From: Terriglobia bacterium
GTDB taxonomy: Bacteria > Acidobacteriota > Terriglobia > Versatilivoradales > Versatilivoraceae
NCBI GenBank assembly: GCA_951813285.1
Contig: OX638355.1
Location: 2,499,136 to 2,563,135, forward strand
Direction of reading: 5' to 3'
DNA: 64,000 nt
Made by a program: the position numbers and the translations under genes. This document shows, piece by piece, positions 17,740 to 25,599 of this stretch. The notes under the pieces are model-generated. The model was not told the DNA's origin and searched no databases. It was given only the letters and a program-made list of their open reading frames with translations. How positions within the stretch are numbered: the stretch's first letter is position 1; each line of letters begins with the position of its first letter.

Positions 17740-18150
17740 ATGCGATACCCGGTTGTGATCCACAAGGATGTAGAGAGTGCTTACGGGGTTAGCGTACCAG
17801 ATCTGCCTGGCTGCTTTTCGGCGGGAGATACGCTTGAGGAAGCCATCGAGGCGGCCCAGGAGGCTATTGCCTGCCATCTGGAGGGACTCCTCATGGATGG
17901 AGAACCCACACCTGCCAAGAAATCGCTGGAAAAACACCAGGCGAGTGATGATTACAAGTCTGGGATTTGGGCACTCGTCAACGTTGATCTCTCCAAGCTG
18001 TTGAGCAAGACGAAGCGAATCAACATCACGGTGCCCGCCCGCGTTCTGGCGATCGTGGACAAGGCGGCGGCACGAGAAGGGGAAACACGGTCAGGCCTGC
18101 TCGCTCGCGCCGCGCTTAGCTACGTAGAACGTCATTCCAAGGAGCAATAG
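17740..18150 (+). CDS. hicB: HicB family antitoxin
   Basis: This 136-residue protein has the HicB RNase-H-like N-terminal domain (YPVVIHKDVESAYGVSVPDL, then PGCFSAGDTLEEAI) and a C-terminal ribbon-helix-helix-like segment (INITVPARVLAIVDKAAARE), so it is a full-length HicB with DNA-binding tail. The ATG begins 2 bp after the stop of the HicA remnant. With the toxin lost, it is an orphan antitoxin that could still act as a repressor or protect against a related HicA elsewhere. Confidence 0.88.
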   Translation: MRYPVVIHKDVESAYGVSVPDLPGCFSAGDTLEEAIEAAQEAIACHLEGLLMDGEPTPAKKSLEKHQASDDYKSGIWALVNVDLSKLLSKTKRINITVPARVLAIVDKAAAREGETRSGLLARAALSYVERHSKEQ

Positions 18151-18184
18151 GTGCATGTTGTCTGACCGGGGAAGCGGGGGCAGT

Positions 18185-18382
18185 ACAGGAGAATTAAGGA
18201 CACCTTGGGGGAACTGCCTCGTGCTACGTTTCGCACCCGTTCTGAGGAGGAATCACGGTGTCAGTTTCAGCGAGTTTGACGAAGCGCTCGGGACTCGGGA
18301 CGCCATCTGCTTCGCCGTACTATTCAGTCGAGAATAAGAAACTGAGAAAGTTATTCCAGTAATTCAACAACCTCCCCGATTT
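18185..18382 (+). mobile_element. RAYT-derived MITE, left end missing
   Basis: From about 18185 (GGAGAATTAAGGACACC) to CCTCCCCGATT at 18382 the sequence follows the right two-thirds of the RAYT element (GGGGGAACTGCC, GAATCACGGTGTCAG, GAAACTGAGAAAGTTATTCC). The left terminus is absent. It ends only about 7 bp from the stop codon of ybdK and is in the common orientation. Confidence 0.72.
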
Positions 18383-18388
18383 CTCTCT

Positions 18389-19543
18389 TTAGGCATCGGC
18401 GCCGACTCCCTTGCGGGTCTCGGCAATCACCAGATCGACCACGGCCTGCAATGCTTCTTGCTGGGTGTCGCCCTCCAGCCGGCGGAGCCGAAACAGGTCG
18501 AGCTGGCGGTCGGCGCCGCTGCCTTCTCGAACGATGGTGAGCACGTGGCGAAGCTCCCGCTCGCAGCCGAGCTTGTGGGCATCCTCCACCAGATCCTCCA
18601 CCAGCCGCGCGGCGTAATCTTCGATGTCGACGCGCCCTTCGGCGCTGTTCATGTCACCGAAGAACGCCAGCACGCCGTAGCGCTGGGCAAGCCAGCGGTT
18701 CTCCGCGATTATTTCGGTCGGTGGGTCGGGGGGCAGCAGACCTGCGCTGTCGAGGCGCAACAGGCGCCGGACCAGCGAAGCGTAGAGTGCCACGATGCTC
18801 GCCACGTCGTCGAGACGCGGGCAAACGTCGCAGATCCGTATCTCCACCGTCGGAAAGTTTTGGGACGGTCGGATGTCCCACCACAGCTCGCTGCCGCTCT
18901 GGATGAAGCGCATGCGCTGGTAGGTCGCCAAGAGACGTTCATACTCCGCCCGCGACGACAGCGGGCTCGGCAGGCTGGTGCGGGGCAGCACTCCCAGGAT
19001 GTTCAGGCGGTAGGACTTGAAGCCCGTCTCGCGCCCGCCATGGAACGGCGAGGATGTTGACAGCGCGTGGATCAGCGGCAGGTACTGCCGCATCGCCGTC
19101 ATGACCCGGATCCGCGAGTCGGGGCTGCCGAAGCCGGCGTGGATGTGCATGCCACCGATGAGTTGCTGCCGCACGCTCTCCTGAAAGGTGACGACGAATC
19201 GCTCGTAGCGCTCCCGCGGCGTGATGAGTTGGGACTTCCATTCGGCGAACGGGTGGGTCGACGCCGCCAGCACCGCCACCCCGTGCTCGGCGGCAGCCTC
19301 GATCACCAGGCGGCGGGTTTCCCGCACTGCTTCGCAGGCCTCCGTCACCGACCCGCACACCCTGGTGCTGGTCTCGATCTGCGTCCGCAAAACCTCGTGT
19401 GCGACCGTGTGGGGCCCGCGGTTCTGCTCGCAGGCCTCAAAGATACCAGGGTTTGGATCGGACTCCAGGTCGCGGGTGTCGGGGTCGACCAGGAAGAACT
19501 CCTCCTCGACGCCGAGCGTGATGTTGAGATCGGATTTACTCAT
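18389..19543 (-). CDS. ybdK: YbdK family carboxylate-amine (glutamate-cysteine) ligase
   Basis: The protein is about 384 residues of the GCS2/YbdK family, with GVEEEFFLVD near the N-terminus, the GGMHIHAGF metal/nucleotide-binding segment mid-protein, and TVEIRICDVCP. The family catalyses ATP-dependent ligation of glutamate to an amine or cysteine, with weak gamma-glutamyl-cysteine ligase activity in E. coli. The start at 19543 is preferred over an upstream ATG because a good SD (GAGAGGG) lies directly before it and it clears the vapC stop by 7 bp. It follows the toxin-antitoxin pair on the same strand and may be cotranscribed. Confidence 0.88.
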   Translation of the reverse strand: MSKSDLNITLGVEEEFFLVDPDTRDLESDPNPGIFEACEQNRGPHTVAHEVLRTQIETSTRVCGSVTEACEAVRETRRLVIEAAAEHGVAVLAASTHPFAEWKSQLITPRERYERFVVTFQESVRQQLIGGMHIHAGFGSPDSRIRVMTAMRQYLPLIHALSTSSPFHGGRETGFKSYRLNILGVLPRTSLPSPLSSRAEYERLLATYQRMRFIQSGSELWWDIRPSQNFPTVEIRICDVCPRLDDVASIVALYASLVRRLLRLDSAGLLPPDPPTEIIAENRWLAQRYGVLAFFGDMNSAEGRVDIEDYAARLVEDLVEDAHKLGCERELRHVLTIVREGSGADRQLDLFRLRRLEGDTQQEALQAVVDLVIAETRKGVGADA

Positions 19544-19550
19544 TTCCCTC

Positions 19551-19973
19551 TCATGCGCCCTTCCATGGGTCAAGGATGTCTATGCCCGTATTCTCGAAGT
19601 CCCGAGTATTGCGGGTTACCACCGCCATGCTGCGCGCCAGAGCGATGGCCGCGATCTGGCAATCGGCTTCCGGGATCGGTCTGCCCAGTTGGCGTCTTAC
19701 GGCAGCGATCCTGGCATATGCCCGCGCGGCACCCCTGTCGAATGGCAGCACACGGTTCGCAAAGCCCGTTTCCAGGACGCGTTCAAGCGCCGCTCCAAGG
19801 CCGTCCCGGCGCTTGCCGGTTGGCATGACCGCAAGGCCGAAGCGTAACTCGGCCTCCGTCACTGCGGTCAGAAACAGGCTCGATGTCGCATGGGCCGCGA
19901 CCCAGGATGCAATCACCGGATCGGGCGCCGGGCGCATCAGCTCGGACACCACGTTGGTATCGAGAACGAACAT
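19551..19973 (-). CDS. vapC: PIN-domain toxin, VapC/FitB-like
   Basis: This 140-residue protein has the PIN acidic residues visible as FVLDTNVVSE (first Asp), TEAELRFG (Glu), and IPEADCQIAAIA with TRNTRDF (C-terminal acids). The C-terminal pattern matches the FitB/VapC group that cleaves RNA. It is paired with the ribbon-helix-helix antitoxin gene 9 bp upstream, and its own end lies close to ybdK. The catalytic set is intact, so it is probably functional. Confidence 0.9.
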   Translation of the reverse strand: MFVLDTNVVSELMRPAPDPVIASWVAAHATSSLFLTAVTEAELRFGLAVMPTGKRRDGLGAALERVLETGFANRVLPFDRGAARAYARIAAVRRQLGRPIPEADCQIAAIALARSMAVVTRNTRDFENTGIDILDPWKGA

Positions 19974-19982
19974 TGGTGAGCC

Positions 19983-20225
19983 TCAACTGAAATCAGGCGG
20001 CTCGCGCATCGGTTCGCGTGGCGGTAGTTCTAGTTCCACCCCGCCGAGGGGCTCGAAGCATTCGCGGATGAAACTGGCCAGGTTCTCGGGTTCGGCTTCC
20101 CGGCCGACCGCCTTGCGCAGGATAATCCGCGCCTCCTCCTCCATGGAACGACCGTTGGATGCGGCTCGAATCCGAAGTCGGGTCTTCACGTCGTCGTCGA
20201 GATGGCGGATCGTGATGCTTGCCAT
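19983..20225 (-). CDS. FitA/VapB-like ribbon-helix-helix antitoxin
   Basis: This is an 80-residue protein beginning MASITIRHLDDDVKTRLRIR, a canonical FitA-type Arc/MetJ ribbon-helix-helix. An acidic, proline-rich C-terminus (LPPREPMREPPDF) follows and would neutralise the adjacent PIN toxin. The ATG at 20225 follows an SD (GGAGG) at good distance; a GTG two codons upstream is less likely. As usual it is the first gene of the pair and is expected to autorepress. Confidence 0.85.
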   Translation of the reverse strand: MASITIRHLDDDVKTRLRIRAASNGRSMEEEARIILRKAVGREAEPENLASFIRECFEPLGGVELELPPREPMREPPDFS

Positions 20226-20289
20226 TGTCACACCTCCGTCTTCGGAGAAAGCTTACCCGACGATTGCGTTGCAATCAAGGGTGTCTCCC

Positions 20290-20379
20290 GAAAGTCAACT
20301 CAATCAATTCAACAACGTCCCCTATTTCCGGTCCCTTGTTTTGTTAGCGCCTTTAGGATGTGCCATTCTTCAGGAGGTT
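20290..20379 (+). repeat. RAYT-element right end joined to a copy of the HAD gene 3' end
   Basis: ATTCAACAACGTCCCCTATT at 20307-20326 is an element right terminus. It is followed without a gap by about 53 bp (TCCGGTCCCTTGTTTTGTTA onward) that copies the antisense 3' end of the HAD gene at 3955-4005 with a few mismatches. The same junction of terminus and HAD end therefore occurs twice, 16 kb apart. It fills most of the gap between the FitA-like gene and tonB. Confidence 0.75.
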
Positions 20380-20523
20380 CGGGAGGATTTCGGGACTTCC
20401 CGTTCAATTCGGGAACTTTGGCAGAGGCTGTGGTGTCCATACTGGGGAGGAACAAAGCTTCTCGTCGTCAGTTGGAAGAAGCCGGTTGGCTCTGCCGGCA
20501 AGTATTTGAACAGGGGGTTGACC

Positions 20524-21282
20524 ATGTTTAACGGGTTTATGGATTCGGGAGAGGCTGGCACGGCGGCGAAGAAATCAATCACTCTGATGGTTTCAGTCGC
20601 CATTCACCTCGCTCTGATCGTTTCAGCAATTACCCTGCCGCTGCTCTTTCCCGACACCGTGTCGGGGTCTATTCAGCGGCTGAGTTTTCTGGTGACGCCT
20701 CCCCGTCCCCCTGCACCTCCTCCCGCACCCCCGGCGGAGGCGACAGCCAGGAGAATCCCGCGGACGGTTGTTGACGATGCCTTCCAGGCTCCGGTGGAAA
20801 TCCCCCAGGAGATCCTCATCGGCATGGATGCAGCGCCTCCGCTCGACTCGCTCGTCGCCGGAATTTCGGGAGGTGTTCCGGGTGGTATTCCTGGTGGTGT
20901 GCCCGGTGGCATCATTGATGGATTCATCGGGGGGAGGCCGGCTTCAATGGATCCTCTTCCACTCCCGCCGGCACCTCCGCGGGCCAAGCTCCCTCAACGC
21001 GTGCGCGTGGGTGGAAGCGTGCAGCACGCCAAGCTCATTCGACAGGTGCGTCCCCGTTACCCGCCGCTGGCGGTACAGGCCCGTATCCAGGGAACGGTGA
21101 TTCTGGAAGCGACCATCAGCGAGTTGGGTTTGGTGGAAGATCTGCGGGTAATCAAGGGTCATCCCTTGTTGACTGAGCGCGCTCTGGAAGCTGTCAGACA
21201 ATGGCGCTACAAGCCCACCGTGCTCAATGGAATGCCGGTTCGAGTGGTGACTCGCATTACCGTGAGGTTCAACCTGGCTTGA
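20524..21282 (+). CDS. tonB: TonB family energy transducer
   Basis: The protein is 252 residues. A single N-terminal membrane helix (ITLMVSVAIHLALIVSAITL) is followed by a proline-rich periplasmic spacer (PPRPPAPPPAPP), a Gly/Val-rich stretch and a C-terminal TonB domain (VRPRYPPLAVQARIQGTVIL, then AVRQWRYKPTVLNGMPV). It energises outer-membrane TonB-dependent receptors with ExbB/ExbD, which are not in the window. The start at 20524 has an SD (AGGGGG) and leads directly into the membrane helix. The spacer contains a GG(V/I)PGG(I/V)PGG repeat. Confidence 0.88.
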   Translation: MFNGFMDSGEAGTAAKKSITLMVSVAIHLALIVSAITLPLLFPDTVSGSIQRLSFLVTPPRPPAPPPAPPAEATARRIPRTVVDDAFQAPVEIPQEILIGMDAAPPLDSLVAGISGGVPGGIPGGVPGGIIDGFIGGRPASMDPLPLPPAPPRAKLPQRVRVGGSVQHAKLIRQVRPRYPPLAVQARIQGTVILEATISELGLVEDLRVIKGHPLLTERALEAVRQWRYKPTVLNGMPVRVVTRITVRFNLA

Positions 21283-21477
21283 GTGCAGTATCGTTGGGAA
21301 GGGCCCGGATTCAGACTGCCACCTTACAATTTTCGCCGGGCGCGTCTGCCGGACGACTTCGGCTTCCGCTCTGCTGCGATATGATGCTTTTGTTCATCCC
21401 ATGACGGGTGTCATTGGCATCGAGAGTCCTGCGGGGTTCGAACGCGGGTCGCTGTCTGCAGAGAGGCGGGGAATCGA

Positions 21478-22650
21478 ATGAAATTGAGAATCTTTCTTGT
21501 CATAGGGTTGCTGGCGGTCGGAATGGTCGCCTGCACCACATCGGATGAAACGAGTCTGTCCGGCCGGAAGCAGGTGAGGGCCGACGAGCCCAGGCATGTC
21601 AAGGTCTACTTCGAGAAGGGCATGTTCGGCGGGTGGCCGGCCAATCACGGCATCTGGAGCTGGGGGAACGAGATCCTGGTCGGTTTCGGGATGGGCTACT
21701 ACAAGGACCAGGGTCAGAATCACCACATCGATCGCGAGAAGCCGGAGATTCCGATGCTGGCCCGAAGCCTGGACGGCGGCGAGACGTGGTCGATAGAAGA
21801 TCCGGGGGCAAAGGGGTACTTGTTGACGGAGGGCGGATACCTGCACGGTGTCACGCGTCCGGGTGTAACGATTCCTGCGCTAAAAGAAAGCGAGGGCGGC
21901 ATCGACTTCGCACATCCGGACTTCGCCCTGACCGTTCGCACCAACAGCATTCACGCCGGAATCGGGCGCATCTTCTACTCCTATGACAGGGGCTGCACCT
22001 GGGAGGGCCCCTTCCGCTTGCCCAGCTTCGACTCACCCGGCATTGCCCCCCGCACGGACTACATCGTTGACGACAATCAGACATGCACGCTTTTCATCAC
22101 GGCCGCAAAGGCCAACGGAAGGGAGGGAAGGCCGCTTTGTGTGGGGACCACCGACTCCGGCAAATCCTGGAAACTCGTGTCCTGGATCGGTCCGGAGCCC
22201 GAAGGGTTCTCCATCATGCCGGCCTCGCTTCGGCTATCCGACACGCACATTCTCGTGACTGTTCGAATGCGGGAGGCGACCCGTAGGTGGATCGGGACCT
22301 ACCTGTCGACCGACGACGGCGCCGGTTGGGAGTACTTGAACGAGGCGGTGCCGGACGCGGGGGTGGGCAATCCACCCGCGATGATCGAGCTACGGGACGG
22401 ACGGATCTGCCTGCTCTACGGCTACCGAGCCGAACCCTACAGCATTCGCGCCGTGCTCAGTGGCGACAGGGGCAGAACCTGGAGCAATCCCGTCACGCTC
22501 CGGGACGACGGGGCCAGCCGGGATATCGGTTACGTGAGGGCTATCCAGAGGCCGGACGGCAAAGTCGTTGCCGTGTACTACTTCACTGACGAGGCCTCCG
22601 GCCCGGAACGCTACATCGGAGCCACCATCTGGAGTCCGCCGCCGGCGTAG
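21478..22650 (+). CDS. Sialidase-like (BNR repeat) lipoprotein
   Basis: The protein is 390 residues with a lipoprotein signal peptide (lipobox VGMVAC near residue 19). It carries at least five Asp-box motifs of the S-x-D-x-G-x-T-W type (SLDGGETW, SYDRGCTW, TTDSGKSW, STDDGAGW, SGDRGRTW), giving a six-bladed sialidase-type propeller. The canonical N-terminal YRIP arginine motif is not visible, so glycosidase activity is uncertain; many such proteins are annotated only as sialidase-family. It is predicted to be membrane-anchored in the periplasm or at the surface, and stands alone on its strand after tonB. Confidence 0.82.
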   Translation: MKLRIFLVIGLLAVGMVACTTSDETSLSGRKQVRADEPRHVKVYFEKGMFGGWPANHGIWSWGNEILVGFGMGYYKDQGQNHHIDREKPEIPMLARSLDGGETWSIEDPGAKGYLLTEGGYLHGVTRPGVTIPALKESEGGIDFAHPDFALTVRTNSIHAGIGRIFYSYDRGCTWEGPFRLPSFDSPGIAPRTDYIVDDNQTCTLFITAAKANGREGRPLCVGTTDSGKSWKLVSWIGPEPEGFSIMPASLRLSDTHILVTVRMREATRRWIGTYLSTDDGAGWEYLNEAVPDAGVGNPPAMIELRDGRICLLYGYRAEPYSIRAVLSGDRGRTWSNPVTLRDDGASRDIGYVRAIQRPDGKVVAVYYFTDEASGPERYIGATIWSPPPA

Positions 22651-22736
22651 TCGGCAGTCCCTGCTGACGTTGGACCGGCCGCTGAGGCTTGCCGCGGACA
22701 GACTTGATGTCAAGCTCGTAAATCTGGAGGCGTAAG

Positions 22737-22979
22737 GTGGAGATCTATTCATATTCGGAAGCCAGACAGAAACTTTCCAGTGTGCTCGACGAGGCCGAGT
22801 CAACGGGAAAAGTATTCATTCGTCGAAGGGATGGCAGGACTTATGCACTGGTTCCGGAGAGAATGCCCGACTCGCCCCTGGACGTTCCCTCTGTGAACGC
22901 GAACATCTCTACACAGGAGGTTGTCGAACTCATCAGGCGCGAGCGCGGTAGAAGGAGAGGGGTGAGACGGAGTCCCTGA
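22737..22979 (+). CDS. Phd/YefM-like antitoxin
   Basis: This 80-residue protein starts with GTG and has a Phd/YefM-like N-terminus (YSYSEARQKLSSVLDEAEST, then GKVFIRRRDGRTYALVP). The fold is the one that binds operator DNA and neutralises a PIN or RelE toxin through its C-terminus. A PIN-like start (KLFLEPAAYDLYLV) follows 31 bp downstream but is cut short, so the partner appears lost. An SD-like GGAGG precedes the GTG. Confidence 0.75.
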   Translation: MEIYSYSEARQKLSSVLDEAESTGKVFIRRRDGRTYALVPERMPDSPLDVPSVNANISTQEVVELIRRERGRRRGVRRSP

Positions 22980-23010
22980 CGCTCTCCATGGGGCTTGAGA
23001 TTCTGCAGCA

Positions 23011-23127
23011 GTGAAACTGTTTTTGGAACCGGCTGCTTACGATCTCTACTTGGTGGGCACGGCCTCCACAGTTGAAGAAGCCAGGCAATTCCCGGGTGTC
23101 GGAATACGAACGACGTTCACCTGCTGA
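23011..23127 (+). pseudogene. Probable truncated PIN toxin start
   Basis: The frame from GTG 23011 reads VKLFLEPAAYDLYLVGTAST and stops at TGA after 38 codons. KLFLEPxAY is a common start of PIN toxins paired with Phd-type antitoxins, and the position right after such an antitoxin fits. The rest of the domain is absent; the downstream DNA is occupied by the convergent Ser/Glu/Gln-rich gene. This reading rests on a short match. Confidence 0.4.
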
Positions 23128-24178
23128 GCGGCCTGAAGTTCAGCGTCAGCAAGGTGTTGTCGTCCTTTTTGATTTCCAGCGACGGCGTGGTCAGGGAGGA
23201 TTGATCCAGTATGACTGTCGAGCCGAAACAGGTATCGTCGAAAAAGGGATCGTCTTCCATCAGGACGACCTGGAGTTCGTCGTCCGGGTAGACACGTAGG
23301 GAGCCGGGTTTAGTCGGACTGGAGCGCATTTGAGTCTGGCGCATCAACCCGCGCCGCTGAGTCAGCAACTCCTTCATCCGAGCCAACACCGACGCATCGG
23401 CTGTCGAAATAGGCGCTCTGGCCCGGAGCGACTTATACTCCCGAGCTTCGTCATCCGAACGCTCGGACGGCCTGATGCCGCGCAACCTCTCCAATGACTC
23501 CAGTTCAGCCTCGGAAAGAGGATCGCTCTTGCTGTTGAAGTCCTGTTTCCGCAAGGAATCCACGCGCAGCTCCGCGTGCCACCAGGACATTCCGCCTGTG
23601 ATTTGTTGAGCTTCGCGCTCCGTATCGTCGATCTGGTCCTGTAGTTCCAGGTCCAGGCGCTTCACCACGACATACAATTCCTCCGACCCGAATTCATCGT
23701 TGTGGCAGAGGCCGAATGCGCCGTGAATGGTCACGGTCAATCGGTAGGCATCCGCGGCAGGTAGCTTTGCAGGCGGCGCTTTCGGTTGAGCCGTTGACCG
23801 CTCAACGGACTGAGTTGGCGATTGCTCTCCCGACTGGTCTGGCGATCGGTCCTGCGGCTTCTCCGGCTCAGCTCCGGCCTGATCTGCCGAAGGATCCGGT
23901 GACTGCTCCTCGGCCTCAGTTGTCGACTGGGCTGGAGACTTTTCTGAGGACTCCTCTTCCGAATGAGTTGCGGACTGCTCTTCCGGCGAGGCTGGCGACT
24001 GCTCCGGGGACTGCGCTGCTGGCTGTTTCTCCGACTGAGCCGGCGATTTCTCTACGGGCTTGGCAGCCGGCTGGACTGACGACTTCTCTTTGGACTGCTC
24101 CGACGGCTGCTCTTGTGCGCCGACCGACAAATTGATGAGCAGGAGGACCGTTATCGTTCCAAACCACTTGCGGACCAT
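23117..24178 (-). CDS. Exported Ser/Gln/Glu/Pro-rich low-complexity protein, function unknown
   Basis: Taken from the ATG at 24178 the protein is about 353 residues. It has a signal peptide (MVRKWFGTITVLLLINLSVG), then roughly 130 residues of irregular repeats around the pattern x-(S/P)-x-E-Q-S (KSPAQSEKQPAAQ, EESSEKSPAQST). The C-terminal 200 residues are ordered and charged, starting YRLTVTIHGAFGLCHNDEFG and ending LEIKKDDNTLLTLNFRPLS, and could be a C2-like or other beta-sandwich. GTG or TTG starts at 24187/24184 are possible, with the SD AGGGGG. No family is recognised; the low-complexity part may be a flexible periplasmic linker. Confidence 0.65.
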   Translation of the reverse strand: MVRKWFGTITVLLLINLSVGAQEQPSEQSKEKSSVQPAAKPVEKSPAQSEKQPAAQSPEQSPASPEEQSATHSEEESSEKSPAQSTTEAEEQSPDPSADQAGAEPEKPQDRSPDQSGEQSPTQSVERSTAQPKAPPAKLPAADAYRLTVTIHGAFGLCHNDEFGSEELYVVVKRLDLELQDQIDDTEREAQQITGGMSWWHAELRVDSLRKQDFNSKSDPLSEAELESLERLRGIRPSERSDDEAREYKSLRARAPISTADASVLARMKELLTQRRGLMRQTQMRSSPTKPGSLRVYPDDELQVVLMEDDPFFDDTCFGSTVILDQSSLTTPSLEIKKDDNTLLTLNFRPLSR

Positions 24179-24421
24179 TCGCAACACAATTCCCCCTGAA
24201 TCTGCTTCACAGATACAGACACACGAATGAATGGGGTTAGCTTCCTCCAACAGTTCCGGGTCCATTCTCTCACACGCCCGACCAAGGGCCAAGTGCGCGG
24301 AGCGGGACTGTCCACGACTCTTCTTGTAGCATGCCGGCTTTATTCTATTCCCGAAAATTTGCGAAAAATCAGTCAAAAATGGTTGCGTGGTTCCATCGGA
24401 TCTCGGTAGACTTACCGCACT

Positions 24422-25420
24422 ATGAAAAGCCAAACCCTTTCGATTCTTATCTTTTTGGGGGCTGTCCTCGTCTCACCGGGCCTGGCCTCTCACGATACTT
24501 GTGAGGAACGCACCATCGTGGCCAGCGCGGTGCGCACCACGGAGGACGTGCAGGCCTTTGTGCAGTGCGCCTACGAGTTCGTCCAGGAAGTGGGCTTCGA
24601 GGAGGCCCGCAGGGCCTTCAACGAGGACGAGCGCTGGAAGAGCGGCCCGACCTACGTCTTCGTCGACGAAATGACGGATGTGCCCGGGGCCTCGCGTGCT
24701 TTTGTCTTCCCACCTGATCCCTCGCTGGAAGGGTTGGCGTGGGGAGTACTGACGGACGACTTCGGCTCCGACCTGATCCTGGAGTTCTATCGCGTCGCGA
24801 CCAACTTCGGTCAGGGTTGGGTCTATTATTCCTTCACCAATCCTGCCACAGGCAGAGCCGAGCCCAAGGCTTCGTACTTCAAGGCCATCGACTGGAACGG
24901 GGTGTCCGCCGCCATTGGGGCGGGGATCTATCGGCGAGACCTGCCCAGCAGTTGCCGGAGCGACGAGGTCAATGCCGCCATGCTCCACTCCTATCCGTCC
25001 GAGGCGCGGCTCCAGGAGTTTGTCCGCTGCGGCGCCATGGAGCTGGATTCCATGGGGTATTTCGCCTCGGTCAGCCTGGCCAACGATCCCCGCTGGAAAA
25101 GCAGCTCCATCTACCTGTTCGGCCTGGACACGTACGGCTACACCCTTTTCACGGGCTCGCCCGCGAACCCCTTGATCGGCTCCGAGTTGTCCTCCGATTA
25201 CGTCGGCAGTTTCGCAGGACGCAATATCCTGGGGGTTGCCGATGCCTTTGGTGAGAGCTTCCTCTATTACTGGAACCGGAATCCTGCCACCAACCAGTGG
25301 CAGCGCAAGGTGACCTTCGTCAAGAGGGTGGTGTCCTTCGGGGTGCCGGTGCTGATCGGAGCGGGCTATTACCTGGAATCTCCCGCACCGAACATGAACG
25401 GAACGGAATCGGGGAACTGA
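24422..25420 (+). CDS. Secreted protein with two tandem single-Cache (sCache_2-like) domains
   Basis: This 332-residue protein has a signal peptide (ILIFLGAVLVSPGLA), then two repeats of the same layout. Each has WKSGPTYVFV or WKSSSIYLFG, an acidic hinge, a (N)PATG-type turn after a GQGWVYYSF or ESFLYYWNR strand, and a closing GAGIY or GAGYY. The pattern is that of sCache_2 ligand-binding domains of chemoreceptors and kinases. Here there is no membrane helix or signalling domain after the sensors, so it is probably a free periplasmic ligand binder. It is divergent from the Ser/Glu-rich gene, with 243 bp between starts. Confidence 0.72.
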   Translation: MKSQTLSILIFLGAVLVSPGLASHDTCEERTIVASAVRTTEDVQAFVQCAYEFVQEVGFEEARRAFNEDERWKSGPTYVFVDEMTDVPGASRAFVFPPDPSLEGLAWGVLTDDFGSDLILEFYRVATNFGQGWVYYSFTNPATGRAEPKASYFKAIDWNGVSAAIGAGIYRRDLPSSCRSDEVNAAMLHSYPSEARLQEFVRCGAMELDSMGYFASVSLANDPRWKSSSIYLFGLDTYGYTLFTGSPANPLIGSELSSDYVGSFAGRNILGVADAFGESFLYYWNRNPATNQWQRKVTFVKRVVSFGVPVLIGAGYYLESPAPNMNGTESGN

Positions 25421-25599
25421 AACGCGTAGATTAGCCGGCCGAAGGTCCGGGCTGTTCTTGCGGTCGGTCCCATCCTCCAGTCCTGTATTCGTTCACGGAG
25501 CATGGCTTGACCATTCCGTGCAGAGGGCCCTGAGACTCTGCAGAGCTCACTGCACATCTCTGCAACTGCTGCGATTGCCATCGGAGCAGGAAAGCGACC

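Noticed and set aside
19576-20523. Long upstream extension of the TonB reading frame
   Set aside because: It runs antisense through the FitA-like and PIN genes, which have proper domains. The real TonB start with SD and membrane helix is at 20524.
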